43,122 bases of DNA, taken from assembly GCA_910583775.1 (NCBI GenBank), contig CAJTYD010000014.1, forward strand, positions 1 to 43,122, in the 5' to 3' direction. Position numbers and translations under genes: made by a program. The first letter of the stretch is position 1; the number at the start of each line of letters is the position of its first letter. This document shows, piece after piece, positions 42,808 to 43,122 of this stretch. A model generated the notes under the pieces. That model was not told the DNA's origin and did no database searches. It saw only the letters and a program-made list of their open reading frames with translations. This DNA comes from an uncultured Muribaculaceae bacterium (GTDB lineage Bacteria > Bacteroidota > Bacteroidia > Bacteroidales > Muribaculaceae).

Positions 42808-43122
42808 CCTTATAGATTTTCCGGAAGCTGATAAGGCGGAAGTGGGCTATCGAATCGCCATTTTATGAAAAGAGTGTAATTTTTACATTTTTTTATTTTC
42901 CAAAATTAGCGGATATTCAACGACTTGACGAAAATTTAAAATTTATTAGCAAAAAAAGTTGCGAAAATATTTGCACAGCGTGAATTTTTGATATAACTTT
43001 GCAACCGCAAACGGGAAAACGATGTTTTAAAACATAAATTTAAAATATGGATTAGACGCGATTCCGAATGCAACGAACAATGACATAATGCTACCAAGAC
43101 AAGCAGCGTAACCGAAGTAATT
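42808..43122. other. Non-coding 3' region with promoter and leader
   Basis: No gene is visible. It contains a promoter at 42970-43001 and a leader running past the window edge with only very short frames (for example 43069-43089, and 43088-43111). A perfect 14-bp palindrome ATGTTTTAAAACAT lies at 43022-43035, just after the expected start of transcription. The next gene begins outside the window. Confidence 0.6.
42970..43001 (+). promoter_or_regulatory. Strong promoter at the window edge
   Basis: TTTG (42970-42973), 20 nt, TAACTTTG (42994-43001): an ideal Bacteroidota promoter for a downstream gene or RNA beyond the window. Confidence 0.78.

Overview
The window looks like ordinary chromosome of a Bacteroidota (order Bacteroidales) anaerobe; family level (Muribaculaceae-like) is only a guess. 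The grounds are a complete Bat (Bacteroides aerotolerance) operon, a long PPi-dependent phosphofructokinase, an HU-LysM fusion, a DUF4827 lipoprotein, the sppA-lpxK-punA-thiL cluster, and many promoters of the Bacteroidota type (TTTG, 19-21 nt, TAnnTTTG). There is no phage, insertion sequence, integrase or CRISPR array. Almost all DNA is coding, on the + strand except traB, the threonine aldolase, tRNA-Cys, mdh and a YciO-like gene.

Layout. 1-1.9 kb: a TraB/GumN lipoprotein-like protein (-), then a 0.9 kb non-coding block of nested inverted repeats. 1.9-4.5 kb: an HU gene and an HU-TM-LysM gene, facing an L-threonine aldolase and tRNA-Cys. 4.7-7.1 kb: a GT4 glycosyltransferase with a YbhN/LPG-synthase-like membrane protein. 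7.2-9.4 kb: PPi-PFK and a thioredoxin lipoprotein. 9.5-13.2 kb: an MFS transporter with a tiny membrane partner, then malate dehydrogenase and a YciO-family protein on the other strand. 13.4-17.9 kb: MTA/SAH nucleosidase, a BASS-like transporter, MazG, topoisomerase III and a 56-residue Cys-rich membrane microprotein. 18.1-21.2 kb: a DHH phosphoesterase, a DUF4827 lipoprotein and a phosphoglucosamine-mutase-like enzyme. 21.3-26.2 kb: sppA, lpxK, punA, thiL. 26.5-36.0 kb: the nine-gene moxR/bat operon. 36.3-37.7 kb: a small HTH protein and a Usp protein. 37.9-40.4 kb: mutS2. 40.5-42.8 kb: an SGNH hydrolase-like protein and an MBOAT acyltransferase. The window ends in a strong promoter and leader without a start codon for the next gene.

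How the genes work together. Most are housekeeping functions: central carbon metabolism (PPi-PFK, mdh), nucleotide and methyl-cycle salvage (punA, mtnN, mazG), cofactor and lipid A synthesis (thiL, lpxK), genome maintenance (topB, mutS2, HU). The largest single system is the MoxR/VWA/TPR/BatD membrane complex, here with an extra short BatD-like protein. The least explained signals are non-coding: a modular repeat family with pieces at 1012-1603, 27477-27498 and 37672-37855, one piece supplying or abutting a stop codon, a related hairpin at 21236-21278, and a perfect 21-bp inverted repeat bracketing the HU promoter.
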